Numbered from the stretch's first letter, positions 1 through 8,260 are shown. The stretch is 64,000 bases of DNA from Cryobacterium sp. (GCF_026786305.1 NZ_JAJAYI010000070.1:62001-126000); one strand, 5' to 3'. Notes: generated by a model not told the origin, from the letters alone. Numbers and translations are program-made.

Positions 1-524
1 TCACCGAGGTGCACCGCGACAAGGTGGCAAGCTACATCGACATCGCCACGGCGGATGGCGCCACCGTTGTGGTTGACGGTCGCGGCATCGAAGTCGACGG
101 CGCTGCCGACGGTTTCTGGCTCGGGCCCACCCTGTTCGACAACGTCAGCGTTGATTCGGCCGTCTACATCGACGAGATCTTCGGCCCGGTGCTCTCCATA
201 GTGCGCGTCGACAGCTACACCGAGGGCCTCGACCTCATCAACGCGAGCCCGTACGGCAACGGCACGGCGATCTTCACCAACGACGGCGGCGCCGCTCGCC
301 GGTTCCAGAACGAGGTGCAGGTCGGTATGGTGGGCATCAACGTGCCGATCCCCGTTCCGGTGGCATACCACTCCTTCGGTGGCTGGAAGAACTCCCTGTT
401 CGGTGACGCGAAGGCCTACGGTCCGGCCGGCATCAACTTCTTCACCCGCGAGAAGGCCGTGACGAGTCGTTGGCTCGACCCGAGCCACGGCGGCATCAAC
501 CTCGGGTTCCCGCAGAACCAGTAG
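1..524 (+). CDS. mmsA: methylmalonate-semialdehyde dehydrogenase (CoA-acylating), C-terminal part
   Basis: This is the 3' end of a gene that begins outside the window; the reading frame is open from base 3. The visible 174 residues match the C-terminal part of an aldehyde dehydrogenase. They include EIFGPVLSIVRV, the Asn-Ala-Ser-Pro-Tyr-Gly segment and VPIPVPVAYHSFGGWKNSLF, which is characteristic of the CoA-dependent methylmalonate-semialdehyde branch. The family converts methylmalonate or malonate semialdehyde with CoA and NAD+ to propionyl- or acetyl-CoA in valine and inositol breakdown, in the cytoplasm. The catalytic Cys lies upstream of the window and cannot be checked. It converges on the LysR gene, with a strong hairpin between them. 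Confidence 0.9.
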   Translation, partial: TEVHRDKVASYIDIATADGATVVVDGRGIEVDGAADGFWLGPTLFDNVSVDSAVYIDEIFGPVLSIVRVDSYTEGLDLINASPYGNGTAIFTNDGGAARRFQNEVQVGMVGINVPIPVPVAYHSFGGWKNSLFGDAKAYGPAGINFFTREKAVTSRWLDPSHGGINLGFPQNQ

Positions 525-531
525 GTTCAAA

Positions 532-594
532 CCGCGAGAGCGGGTAAACGGTTGCTTGTGCATGGTCGAGGCAACCGTGTGCTCGCTCTCGCGG
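532..594. terminator. nested hairpin between convergent genes, probable bidirectional terminator
   Basis: An 11-bp perfect inverted repeat (532-542 with 584-594, CCGCGAGAGCG) encloses a second 8-bp perfect repeat (548-555 with 571-578, ACGGTTGC). The two stems stack into one long hairpin that fills the gap between the mmsA stop and the LysR stop. There is no T-tract on either side, which is common for GC-rich actinobacterial terminators. Confidence 0.65.
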
Positions 595-596
595 CC

Positions 597-1511
597 CTAT
601 GGCTCGGTGTGGGATTGCTGTACCCGCGCAGCTTCGGCTTGGAGTTCCTCTATGACGGTGCGCACGGCAAGGCGTTCGGCGCGGTCAGGGCGCATGAGCG
701 CAACGATCTGCCGCTCCGATTCGATGCCGCGCAGCGGTTTGAGCACGAGGCGGCCGGGCTGGCCGCCGCCGGAGGTGTAGCGCGGCACGAGCGCGATACC
801 GAGCCCGGCAATCACGAACGATTCGATCAGGGCGAGGTCGGCGAAGCGCTGCGACATCGACAGGCGTGCACCGGCCTCCTGTTCGATCGCGTGCAGAATA
901 CGCTCGAACGGATAGCCGTCGGTCACGCCGATCCAGGTCTCCCCGACGAGATCGCGCGGGCCGACCCAGACGCGATCGGCGAGCGGATGCCCCACCGGCA
1001 GCCCCACATCGAGCGGCTCCGTCATGAGCGGAACGACCGTGAGGCCCCGGCCGGCCCAGGACAGCTGCCCGCTCATCGAGTGGGCAAGCACGATGTCGTA
1101 CTCGGCCGTGAACGCGGGGAAGTCGCTCAGTTCGGGGTCTTCGTCGGCGCAGTTGAGCACGAGGTCGGCGCCGAGTTTCTTGATGACGCCGGGCAGCAGC
1201 ATCTGGCCGGCGGTGGGAAAGGTGACGAGGCTCACTTCGCCGCTGGCCTGGTTGCGAAATTCGTCCCAGAGTGCGGTGGCCTTCGCGAGCGACACCGCGA
1301 CATCCGTTGCACTGCGGGCCAGGGCGCGGCCCGCGTCGGTGAGTACGAGGCCGCGACCCTGCCGCTGGGTGAGGGGCAGGCCGGCTTCTCGTTCGAGCAC
1401 CTTGAGCTGCTGGGAGACGGCCGAGGGGGTGCGGTGGGTGGCGAGGGCGACCGCCGTGACGCTACCGCGATCGGCGAGTTCGCGGAGGAGTTCGAGTCGC
1501 TGCACGTCCAT
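597..1511 (-). CDS. LysR family transcriptional regulator
   Basis: This 304-residue protein has an N-terminal winged helix-turn-helix at about residues 1-60 (VQRLELLRELADRGSVTAVA, then a typical SAVSQQLKVLE recognition helix). A periplasmic-binding-protein-like effector domain follows at about 90-290. The length is standard for the family. The ATG at 1511 sits 6 nt after a TAGATT hexamer and has no Shine-Dalgarno, so the mRNA is probably leaderless. A 15-bp palindrome of LysR-box form covers the hexamer and the start, which suggests autorepression. The target is unknown: the nearest divergent gene is only a 62-residue membrane peptide, and mmsA is convergent. Confidence 0.9.
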   Translation of the reverse strand: MDVQRLELLRELADRGSVTAVALATHRTPSAVSQQLKVLEREAGLPLTQRQGRGLVLTDAGRALARSATDVAVSLAKATALWDEFRNQASGEVSLVTFPTAGQMLLPGVIKKLGADLVLNCADEDPELSDFPAFTAEYDIVLAHSMSGQLSWAGRGLTVVPLMTEPLDVGLPVGHPLADRVWVGPRDLVGETWIGVTDGYPFERILHAIEQEAGARLSMSQRFADLALIESFVIAGLGIALVPRYTSGGGQPGRLVLKPLRGIESERQIVALMRPDRAERLAVRTVIEELQAEAARVQQSHTEP

Positions 1512-1525
1512 GTAGAAAATCTACA
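1511..1525 (-). promoter_or_regulatory. LysR box overlapping -10 hexamer and start codon of the LysR gene
   Basis: TGTAGAAAATCTACA is a perfect 6+3+6 palindrome with the T-N11-A form of LysR boxes. It overlaps the minus-strand TAGATT (1523-1518) and the first base of the ATG, a position expected to block transcription when bound. Confidence 0.6.
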
Positions 1526-1574
1526 CGATGTATGCAGAACAATGCGATTGTGCTGCACGGTTGGGAGTGGTCAG

Positions 1575-1763
1575 ATGGAAGAGTCATACACGAGCAATGT
1601 CGCCTCCGTGCCGGGCCACCCCACCTCCTTCGAAAGGCATCTCGTGTTCGTCCTCATCGCCATCCTGCTCGTCTCTGTTGCTTCTATCGCCGCCCTCGTC
1701 GTCGAGGTGCATCGCGATGGCTACCGTCAGACCGAGCGTCAGAACCTGGTTCGCATCTTCTAG
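1575..1763 (+). CDS. small single-pass membrane protein, 62 aa
   Basis: The frame opens at ATG 1575 behind GGGAG (1563-1567), 7 nt upstream. The peptide has a polar N-terminus, one strongly hydrophobic helix at about residues 22-43 (VFVLIAILLVSVASIAALVV) and a charged tail ending RQNLVRIF. The codons are GC3-rich. It is divergent from the LysR gene and ends 220 bp before pyrE. I do not recognise a family. A longer frame reading through from further upstream exists, but only because it runs antisense to the LysR gene. Confidence 0.5.
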   Translation: MEESYTSNVASVPGHPTSFERHLVFVLIAILLVSVASIAALVVEVHRDGYRQTERQNLVRIF

Positions 1764-1891
1764 CTCCTGCCCTCTCCTTCGCGCGATACCGGGTGGGATA
1801 GCGGGAACAGGCTCACCTGCTCCTCGCTGGAACATTCGGGTGTTTCGGGGACCACCGCGAAAAGTGCGCGGCGCCCACCCCGGAACACTCG

Positions 1892-1921
1892 CCGCCCCCG
1901 CCTACAACCCCGCCCCCGCCT
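1892..1921. repeat. short direct repeat in pyrE upstream region
   Basis: CCGCCCCCGCCT occurs at 1892-1903 and again at 1910-1921, an 18-bp period. It lies in the 220-bp C-rich gap before pyrE, which otherwise holds only the pyrE -10 hexamer. Confidence 0.5.
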
Positions 1922-1970
1922 CAGGCTCTCGCGACATTTGGCGGCCGGGGTGAGCGGCGTGGGCATGCCC

Positions 1971-1976
1971 TAAACT
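1971..1976 (+). promoter_or_regulatory. -10 hexamer of pyrE (leaderless)
   Basis: TAAACT lies 7 nt upstream of the pyrE GTG, with no Shine-Dalgarno between, so transcription should begin at or next to the start codon. Confidence 0.55.
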
Positions 1977-1983
1977 GGCAACC

Positions 1984-2532
1984 GTGACTGATACACGGCA
2001 GCAACTCATCGACTTCATCTCGGCCGAGGCCGTTTTTCACGGAGACTTCGTTCTCACCAGTGGCAAGAAGGCCACGTATTACGTGGACCTGCGCCGGGTG
2101 AGCCTCGATCACCGGGTTGCCCCGCTGATCGGCCAGGTCATGCTGGACCTTATTAAAAACGTGCCCGATGTCGTTGCTGTTGGCGGTATGACCATGGGCG
2201 CCGACCCGATCGCTGCCGCCGTCATGCACCAGGGCGCCGCCCGCGGCGCGAGCTACGACGCGTTCGTCGTGCGCAAGGAGCCAAAGGACCACGGCCGCGG
2301 CCGCCAGGTCGAGGGCCCCGACCTCGTCGGCAAGCGCGTGATCGTGCTCGAAGACACCTCGACGACCGGCGGATCCCCGCTCGCCGCCATCGAAGCCCTG
2401 CTCAGAGTCGGCGCCGAGATCGCCGGCGTCGCCGTCGTGGTCGACCGCAACACCGGCGCCCGCGAAGTGATCGAGGCCGCCGGCTACCCGTACTTCGCCG
2501 CGATCACCCTTGGGGACCTGGGGCTCAACTAG
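1984..2532 (+). CDS. pyrE: orotate phosphoribosyltransferase
   Basis: The 182-residue enzyme joins orotate and PRPP to make orotidine 5'-phosphate in pyrimidine synthesis. The PRPP loop is clear at residues 119-131 (VIVLEDTSTTGGS). The N-terminal GKKATYYVDLR segment (27-37) contains the lysine and arginine region of the active site. The length is standard for the short bacterial class. The GTG start at 1984 follows a -10 hexamer by 7 nt. The stop overlaps the start of the next gene by one base, so the two are translationally coupled. Confidence 0.95.
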   Translation: MTDTRQQLIDFISAEAVFHGDFVLTSGKKATYYVDLRRVSLDHRVAPLIGQVMLDLIKNVPDVVAVGGMTMGADPIAAAVMHQGAARGASYDAFVVRKEPKDHGRGRQVEGPDLVGKRVIVLEDTSTTGGSPLAAIEALLRVGAEIAGVAVVVDRNTGAREVIEAAGYPYFAAITLGDLGLN

Positions 2533-3167
2533 TGGCACCAGACGGCACCGCGGTGGTGAGCCGTCACCGATCAGGGCGCGGCGCTCCCGGAGTGACCCAG
2601 GCCGCCCTGATCTGGGCGGCCGTCGGGCTGCTCGCGCTCATCGTGCTCGTGGGGCTGTTCTATCTCGGCCAGCGACTCGTGGCCAGCCCGGTGCCGGTCG
2701 CTCCGCCCACTACCTCGGCGTCGGCCATCCCGACTCCGACCCCCACGCCTACCCCAGCGGCGGAGATTACTGCCGTGCAGCCCTCCGGTCTGCACGAGTG
2801 GAACACCCTGTTCGGTGGCGAGTGCCTCGAACCGTATGCCTCGGCGTGGGAGGAAGACTTCACAGTCGTCGATTGCGCCGCCGCGCACACCGCCCAGCTG
2901 GTCTACCGCGGCGACTTCGGCGGCGACGCGACCACGGTGTTTCCGGGCGAGGCCGCACTCGCCGCCCAGATAAACCTGCTGTGCACGACACCCGGCATCC
3001 TCGACCTGACCACGGCGGGCGCCTACCCGAACCTCCAGATGCAGGGCAGCTACCCGATCACCGAAGAACAGTGGACCGACGGCCCGCGCAACTACTACTG
3101 CTTCGTGAGCCGAGCCTCGGCCGAACCGCTCACCGCGAGCATCAGGGGTGCCGGCCCCGCCGCATGA
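2532..3167 (+). CDS. membrane-anchored extracytoplasmic protein of unknown function
   Basis: The 211-residue protein starts at a GTG sharing one base with the pyrE stop. It has a short Arg-rich N-terminus, one membrane helix at about residues 27-47 (LIWAAVGLLALIVLVGLFYL) and a Pro/Thr/Ser-rich spacer at about 55-80. An external domain follows with several Cys residues (GECLEPY, VDCAAAH, LLCTTP, YYCFVSR) that could form disulphides. The layout resembles actinobacterial septum-formation-like (DUF4190-associated) secreted domains that begin GECLE and carry a VxCxxxHxxQ segment; the match is to that style and not to a named protein. Coupling to pyrE is positional only. Confidence 0.75.
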   Translation: MAPDGTAVVSRHRSGRGAPGVTQAALIWAAVGLLALIVLVGLFYLGQRLVASPVPVAPPTTSASAIPTPTPTPTPAAEITAVQPSGLHEWNTLFGGECLEPYASAWEEDFTVVDCAAAHTAQLVYRGDFGGDATTVFPGEAALAAQINLLCTTPGILDLTTAGAYPNLQMQGSYPITEEQWTDGPRNYYCFVSRASAEPLTASIRGAGPAA

Positions 3168-3172
3168 CCTCA

Positions 3173-3204
3173 GGCGGACCCACAACAATGTGGGGGGTGC
3201 CGCC
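3173..3204. terminator. hairpin between convergent genes
   Basis: Outer arms GGCGG/CCGCC (3173-3177 with 3200-3204) enclose inner arms CCCACA/TGTGGG (3179-3184 with 3189-3194) around an ACAA loop. It sits just after the 3167 stop and before the convergent phosphatase gene. There is no T-tract. Confidence 0.5.
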
Positions 3205-3248
3205 TCGTACGCCGCGCGTGCGGCTTTCGGCCGCGCGAGCGCGGCGAG

Positions 3249-4049
3249 CTAGATCTCGTCGCTCTCGATCGGTTCGGCGGCGAGTAACTCGTGCACACCG
3301 GCCACGATTTCGTCGGGGCGAAATGGGTAGCGATTGATCTCGGTCTCGTCGCTGATGCCGGTCAGCACCAGAATCGTGTGCAGCCCTGCCTCGATGCCCG
3401 CGACGATGTCGGTATCCATCCGGTCGCCGATCATGCCGGTGTTCTCCGAGTGTGCGCCGATCTTGTTCATCGCCGAGCGGAACATCATCGGGTTGGGCTT
3501 GCCGACGACATAGGGCGCCATGCCGGTGGCCTTCGAGATCAGCGCCGAAATCGCGCCGGTCGCCGGCGTCGGGCCGTCTTTGCTCGGCCCGGTCGCATCC
3601 GGATTCGTCGCGATGAACCGCGCCCCGGCCAAAATAAGTCGAATCGCCTTGGTGATCGCTTCAAAGGAATAGTTGCGCGTCTCGCCGACGACAACGTAGT
3701 CGGGGTTGGTCTCGGTCATGATGAACCCGGCCTCGTGCAGCGCGGTCGTGATGCCGACCTCACCGATCACGAAGGCGGTGCCGCCGGAGACCTGTGACTT
3801 CAGAAAGTCCGCCGTTGCGAGCGCCGAGGTCCAGATGCGGTCCTCGGGCACGCTCAGCCCGCTTGAGCGCAGCCGTGCACTCAGGTCACGCGGCGTGAAA
3901 ATTGAGTTATTGGTGAGCACGAGAAATGGTGTGCCGGAGTCGGTCCACTGTTGCAACAGTTCTGCCGCCCCCGGGAGGGCCTGGTTCTCGTGCACGAGCA
4001 CACCGTCCATGTCGGTGAGCCAGCATTCGATTTCGTCGCGTCGTGCCAT
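3249..4049 (-). CDS. HAD-IIA family sugar/nucleotide phosphatase (NagD-like)
   Basis: The 266-residue protein carries all HAD motifs. Motif I is at D13-x-D15 (LTDMDGVLVHE), motif II is LTNNS at 45-49, the motif III lysine is K184 in VVGKPNP, and motif IV is GDRMDTD at 208-214. The C2A cap between motifs II and III places it with NagD, AraL and UMP phosphatases of class IIA. The exact substrate cannot be read from sequence. The ATG at 4049 follows AGGAG by a normal distance. It converges on the membrane protein gene upstream in the window. Confidence 0.88.
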   Translation of the reverse strand: MARRDEIECWLTDMDGVLVHENQALPGAAELLQQWTDSGTPFLVLTNNSIFTPRDLSARLRSSGLSVPEDRIWTSALATADFLKSQVSGGTAFVIGEVGITTALHEAGFIMTETNPDYVVVGETRNYSFEAITKAIRLILAGARFIATNPDATGPSKDGPTPATGAISALISKATGMAPYVVGKPNPMMFRSAMNKIGAHSENTGMIGDRMDTDIVAGIEAGLHTILVLTGISDETEINRYPFRPDEIVAGVHELLAAEPIESDEI

Positions 4050-4577
4050 CAGGCGCTCCTGTTCGTTGTGGGTTCCAGCCTAGCCGCGCGAAGTTTCGCC
4101 ACGGTGACAAGATGCCTGACTCGGTGAGTATGCGATGAACGCGCACACTGAGAGGAGTACGGAGCGTCAGGGGGCACTCGCTGAATTTTTCTGGTGGCGC
4201 GGTTGAGGCGAACGTGATGTCAGCTGGCGCGCTGGCAATGTTGAGTACTCGGGCTCTTGGGCTGGCGAGCCTTCCTGATAGGCGGGCGGCATGGCGGGTC
4301 GTCTTCGAGGCGGATGCCGGTATTGCAGCGGCAGGAAAAGAGAAGAGCGTTTCGACGGGGTGGCCTGCGTGTCCCTCGATCTCTGCCTGTGTCGGGGATA
4401 GGTGGTCATCCGGTTCAGCCGCCCGGTCAGCGATTGCGCCGCTTTGGGCAACGCGTCAGGTCGGGTTGCCCCGGCCGGAAGGAAACGGCCCGGACGTGTG
4501 CAGGTAGGAGCTGGGCTTTGATCGCATCCAAAACTGAGGGTGCTTTTTGGTGTTCGTGCGCACACACCAGGGGGGTG

Positions 4578-4616
4578 CCCGCCATCAATACCCGCCATCA
4601 ATACCCGCCATCAATA
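4578..4616. repeat. three perfect tandem copies of a 13-bp unit
   Basis: The unit CCCGCCATCAATA is repeated exactly at 4578-4590, 4591-4603 and 4604-4616. The period is not a multiple of three. It lies in the gene-poor stretch and looks like a simple slippage-type tandem repeat. Confidence 0.85.
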
Positions 4617-4809
4617 GCCCCGGGTTCGCCAGGACGGCATCTCTGGTCGCTTGATCATCCGGTCGCGAATGACGCTGATGGCCCGGCGTTCTCCGTGGTG
4701 CGGCGAAGCTGACGTCTTCCCACATGTTTAGTGCGTTCTAGGGATTTCGAGGCTGAGAAGGTGCGGAACCCGCCGGTTCCGTGGCCACGGCACCGGTAAC
4801 GACTGGTAC

Positions 4810-4953
4810 ATGAGGCGTTGGCACGACGTCGACCACATTTTTCAAGCTTGGCTACTCGCGTGGACCGTTGTCGTCGCACTACTTTGCGGCGACCTGATTG
4901 CCATTCATGTCATCCCTGTAGCAGTTGTCGCCGCGTTGATGATCGGCACCTAG
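4810..4953 (+). CDS. possible 47-aa hydrophobic peptide
   Basis: The frame begins MRRWHDVDHIF and continues as an almost unbroken hydrophobic run (LLAWTVVVALLCGDLIAIHV, then PVAVVAALMIGT), enough for one long or two short membrane helices. The frame is open upstream to 4732 without a better start. There is no clear Shine-Dalgarno. It could equally be chance in a gene-poor stretch. Confidence 0.25.
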   Translation: MRRWHDVDHIFQAWLLAWTVVVALLCGDLIAIHVIPVAVVAALMIGT

Positions 4954-5181
4954 CCCCGTCAACAGCGCAAAACAGCACACGGTCAGTACTGGAACAGTCG
5001 CCCCTTTTTGGCGATTGGATCAATTGACCCGCATATCGAGACAGAGAACAGCTGACGCATCCGCAGGATCGGTACGTAGCGGAACAGTGGTTGGCGCTCA
5101 GCGCTGGGTTTGGTGCTGGATAGGTGGCGGAAGATGGTGGCGCGGGAGTGGTTGCGTCCCTGCGGGTGACGCGCTCCCAGT

Positions 5182-5209
5182 CGACGGATGCCATTCGACG
5201 GATGCCAGT
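5182..5209. repeat. 14-bp tandem duplication containing the CGGATGCC octamer twice
   Basis: TCGACGGATGCCAT (5182-5195) is followed directly by TCGACGGATGCCAG (5196-5209). It is noncoding by my reading. Confidence 0.7.
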
Positions 5210-5385
5210 CTCCGCAGCCCCGCGTATTGGCAGGAGCCCCGCGCAGCGGCACGGCACGGCACGCCGCCAGCGACCCGACTGAACGTCCTCGGCACCGTGG
5301 GCCTTGACCGGGTCGTCCGCAGAAGAAATTGCACAGTTTTTCCCCAGTTTGAGTGCCTACTGTTAGCGCACCTAGGGGAGTATTG

Positions 5386-6837
5386 ATGTTCAATCGTACG
5401 GTGGGGTTGGTCGTGGCCGCGATGGTGACCGGGGGCGCCGCCCTGCTCTGGATCGCTGTCAGCGTGGATACGCCGGAGGCCGGCCGGGTGCTGGGCGAGG
5501 AGATGTTCGGCATCTGGACCTTCCTCTACTCCCTAGATACACCCGCCCCTCGCGTGATCGTGGCGGCGATCGCCGTGGCGGTATTCTTCGCCGCGGGCCT
5601 CAACCTGCTGGAATGGCGCGTGACTAACCGGTCGCGCCGGTCCTCGAACGCCGCCAGGACTCCGCTTGCTCCCAAGATTGTGATGGCGGCGACACGGCAT
5701 GTCTTCGCCGGCCCGGTGTCGTTCACCGTTCTAATTCCCGCCTACAACGAGGAGGCATCGCTGCCAGCCACCCTGACCTCGCTCTTGACCCAGTCTCACC
5801 GGCCGGAGCGGGTCATCGTGGTCGCTGACAATTGCACCGACAACACCGCGTCCATCGCCCGCAGCTTCGGCCTTGAGGTCTACGAGACTCAGGGCAACAC
5901 CCAGAAGAAGGCTGGCGCGCTCAACCAGGTGCTCTCAATCATCCTCCCCGATCAGGGCGACAACGACATCATTATGGTGCTTGACGCGGACACGACACTG
6001 GACGCCGGCTTTCTTAAGAGCGGGGTCGCTCGCTTCGAGGGCGACCGGGCACTGATGGCGATCGGGGGTCTGTTCTACGGGGAACCCGGCGCGGGACTGC
6101 TCGGCCAGATGCAGCGCAACGAATATGTCCGTTACTCCTCACAATTGAATCGCCGCCGCGGCAAGGTGTTCGTGCTCACCGGAACAGCGTCGATGTTCCG
6201 GTCCCGGGCGCTGCGCGAGGTCGCGCGCAATCGCGGCGGCAGCATCCCGGGCACAGGGGGTGACGTTTACGACACCCACGCTCTGACCGAGGACAACGAG
6301 CTCACCATTGCGCTGAAGACGCTCGGCGCGCTCATCACCTCCCCGGCCGCGTGCACAGTGGTCACCGAGGTGATGCCCACCCTGCGCGCCCTGTGGGTGC
6401 AACGCCTGCGCTGGCAGCGCGGAGCCCTGGAGAACATCGGTGCCTACGGCATTACGCCGCCGACCCTGCGGTATTGGGCACAGCAACTCGGGATCGGGTA
6501 CAGCGTCATCGCCCTGACCTCGTTCCTCTCCCTCATTCTGATCACCCTGCTCGCCCTGGATGTGTGGATCTGGTTCCCGTTCTGGCTGGGCCTGGGCGCC
6601 GTCTTCATGACCGAACGTGTGGTGTCGGCCTGGAACGGCGGTTGGCCGGCGCGGCTGCTGGCCGTGACCGTGGTACCGGAGCTGCTCTTCGACATGTTCC
6701 TCAACCTTGTCTACATCAAGGGGATCATCGACATCACCCGCGGCCGACAGGGCTCCTGGGGCCCCGGTGCTGACGCCCAGCCCGCCGTTGCCGGCGGGGA
6801 GCTACCTGACCGGAGCCAGATGTCGGGTGCGAGCTGA
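5386..6837 (+). CDS. membrane family 2 processive glycosyltransferase
   Basis: The start is ATG 5386, behind AGGGGAG at 5374-5380; an upstream in-frame ATG at 5353 has no ribosome site. The 483-residue protein has two N-terminal membrane helices (about 7-25 and 57-76). A GT-A catalytic domain follows, opening at VLIPAYNEE (115-123), with the DxD-type motif D200-A-D202, TED at 301-303 and the processive QRLRW motif at 339-343. About three helices close the C-terminus. This layout is that of chitin, hyaluronan, cellulose and poly-N-acetylglucosamine synthases, so it probably makes and exports a beta-linked polysaccharide. The sugar cannot be told. It is translationally coupled to the next small gene. 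Confidence 0.9.
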   Translation: MFNRTVGLVVAAMVTGGAALLWIAVSVDTPEAGRVLGEEMFGIWTFLYSLDTPAPRVIVAAIAVAVFFAAGLNLLEWRVTNRSRRSSNAARTPLAPKIVMAATRHVFAGPVSFTVLIPAYNEEASLPATLTSLLTQSHRPERVIVVADNCTDNTASIARSFGLEVYETQGNTQKKAGALNQVLSIILPDQGDNDIIMVLDADTTLDAGFLKSGVARFEGDRALMAIGGLFYGEPGAGLLGQMQRNEYVRYSSQLNRRRGKVFVLTGTASMFRSRALREVARNRGGSIPGTGGDVYDTHALTEDNELTIALKTLGALITSPAACTVVTEVMPTLRALWVQRLRWQRGALENIGAYGITPPTLRYWAQQLGIGYSVIALTSFLSLILITLLALDVWIWFPFWLGLGAVFMTERVVSAWNGGWPARLLAVTVVPELLFDMFLNLVYIKGIIDITRGRQGSWGPGADAQPAVAGGELPDRSQMSGAS

Positions 6838-7127
6838 TGCTGTTACCGGCGGGGATCCTGTTTCCCGAGTCGGTGCTGCAGTCCCCGTTCATCTCCGTTC
6901 TCGCTGCCTTCGTGGCGGTGAACACGGTCATATACGCGACGCTCGCGATCGCCAAGCTCGTGCCCATGGTGCGCCTCGGCGACCTCTTTCCCGGCCGTCC
7001 GCGCCGCTCCGAGACGCGCAGTATCTTTCCGCACTCCGTCCGCGCTGATGGCGCCCGGCAAGCACGGTTGCGCTGGACCAGACGCGGGGCACCGCGACCG
7101 GACTCGCGCGGCGTGCGCGAGATGTAG
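6837..7127 (+). CDS. small membrane protein coupled to the glycosyltransferase, 96 aa
   Basis: Its ATG (6837-6839) shares a base with the glycosyltransferase TGA, so it is read by translational coupling. One hydrophobic segment is clear at about residues 17-44 (SPFISVLAAFVAVNTVIYAT, then LAIAKLVP), followed by a basic, Arg-rich tail. It may be an accessory subunit of the polysaccharide synthase. I do not recognise a named family. The last 30 residues are low-complexity Arg/Ala, so the true end could have been extended by mutation. Confidence 0.6.
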   Translation: MLLPAGILFPESVLQSPFISVLAAFVAVNTVIYATLAIAKLVPMVRLGDLFPGRPRRSETRSIFPHSVRADGARQARLRWTRRGAPRPDSRGVREM

Positions 7128-7588
7128 TTCCCACGCGGGTTGTGTGCAGGGCCGCTGAGCCGGGGCTCAGCGGGCTCATTCAAATCCTCCGACTTGGCGA
7201 AGGGACCTTCCGTGCTGAGCAGGATGGGCATGTGGTGGTCGGCACGCTCGCTCCACCAGATGCCTGACCCGGTGGCTTCGTCGAGAACACCCAACAACAA
7301 GACGGCGAGGCACCCGCCGGGCGGGGTGGTGGCGAAGTGTTTGGCTGAGCATGCCTCCCGTGGCTTCCTCGACGAGAGGGGGCAGGCCCGCCGCAACCTG
7401 CCGATAATCGCGGCCGTGGCATCCGCCCGCCGAAGGTGGCCGACGCTGTGGTATTCGGGAGCCTCCTCGACAACGCTGGTGCCGGCTCGAGAACCGATTC
7501 CCCAGGCTGCTGGCTTCGGTTTGACCACGATTAAGATCCGAGAAGATCCAGAGCGCGGATGAGCATGTGTGACGACATTTTGAACAAT
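7128..7588. other. 460-bp gap with hairpin and possible relic coding
   Basis: After the hairpin at 7152-7173 nothing is confidently a gene. The minus-strand frame from about 7520 to 7170 has codon third positions that are about 80% G or C by eye and reads through GIGSRAG and GSGIWWSERADHH. It has no ribosome site and runs on into the glycosyltransferase operon. I could not match it to a family and treat it as a possible degraded gene. Confidence 0.4.
7152..7173 (+). terminator. hairpin after the glycosyltransferase operon
   Basis: CCGCTGAGCC (7152-7161) and GGCTCAGCGG (7164-7173) are a perfect 10-bp inverted repeat, 24 bp after the small membrane gene stop. No T-tract follows. Confidence 0.6.
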
Positions 7589-8239
7589 TCAGGCCGAGAC
7601 GGTGACCCAGATCGACGCTGCCGCAGCCGGTGTGACCAGCCGGCTCTGGCCATCCGCTAACACGATGGTGAGTGGCGCCGCGAGGGTGAAGTCGGTGCCG
7701 GGCCCGATCAGATCGGCGGCGAGCTCGCGCAGCACGGCCGGGTCACGGTCGCTGATGCGCAGCACGGTTGCCCGGTGCCCCACCGTGGCCGCCGCCAACA
7801 GCATCGCCGGCGGCCGAACCACGGTTCCATCGGCGGCCGGAATCGGATCGCCGTGCGGATCGTGCGCCGGAAACCCGAGCCGGGCGTTGATGGCCTCGAG
7901 CAGGCGATCCGAAATGGAGTGCTCGAGAATCTCGGCCTCGTCGTGCACCTGATCCCAGTCGTAGCCCATGTCGCCGACCAACCAGGTCTCGATCAGGCGA
8001 TGCCGCCGCACGACGGCGGTCGCGCGCAGCCGGCCGGCATCCGTCAGCGCCAGCGGCCCATACGGTATGTGGGTGATGAGCCCGTTCGCGGCGAGCTTTT
8101 TGACCATTTCGGTCACGGATGACGGTGCCACGCCGAGTCGCACCGCGAGCGCCGACGGGGTGATCAGGTCGCTCTGCCACTCGGTGTGGGAATAGATGGT
8201 CTTGAGGTAATCCTCGGCCGCGCCTGTCGTGTACGTCAT
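7589..8239 (-). CDS. mntR: DtxR/MntR family manganese-responsive repressor
   Basis: The 216-residue protein has a DtxR-type winged helix at about 25-70 and a dimerisation domain at about 75-140. A C-terminal SH3-like extension (about 150-216) is present, as in DtxR and IdeR. Metal-ligand positions can be read as H80, E84, H99, E103, E106 and H107. Where iron-type DtxR and IdeR have a Cys in the HDEAC segment, this protein has Glu (E103), the Mn-type arrangement. It lies 21 bp downstream of mntH on the same strand, so it probably forms an operon with it, and likely represses the operon when Mn is sufficient. Confidence 0.85.
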   Translation of the reverse strand: MTYTTGAAEDYLKTIYSHTEWQSDLITPSALAVRLGVAPSSVTEMVKKLAANGLITHIPYGPLALTDAGRLRATAVVRRHRLIETWLVGDMGYDWDQVHDEAEILEHSISDRLLEAINARLGFPAHDPHGDPIPAADGTVVRPPAMLLAAATVGHRATVLRISDRDPAVLRELAADLIGPGTDFTLAAPLTIVLADGQSRLVTPAAAASIWVTVSA

Positions 8240-8260
8240 ATCTGTTTCAGGGTAGCCGGG

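Larger units (their letters stand above)
4050..5385. other. 1.3-kb stretch with no convincing gene
   Basis: Several frames of 70-176 codons are open here on both strands, but none has a ribosome site plus a recognisable protein, and codon bias is not consistent. The stretch holds a triple 13-bp repeat (4578-4616), one small hydrophobic frame (4810-4953), a 14-bp tandem repeat (5182-5209) and three copies of the octamer CGGATGCC. The last 100 bases should contain the promoter of the glycosyltransferase; I could not place a confident -35/-10 pair. Confidence 0.55.

Noticed and set aside
4167..4601. 144-codon minus-strand frame in the gene-poor region
   Set aside because: Pro/Arg/Ser-rich with no ribosome site and no domain; it includes the 13-bp tandem repeat.
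4578..4616. Possible CRISPR-like repeat
   Set aside because: Copies are directly adjacent without spacers and only 13 bp long; no cas genes are present.
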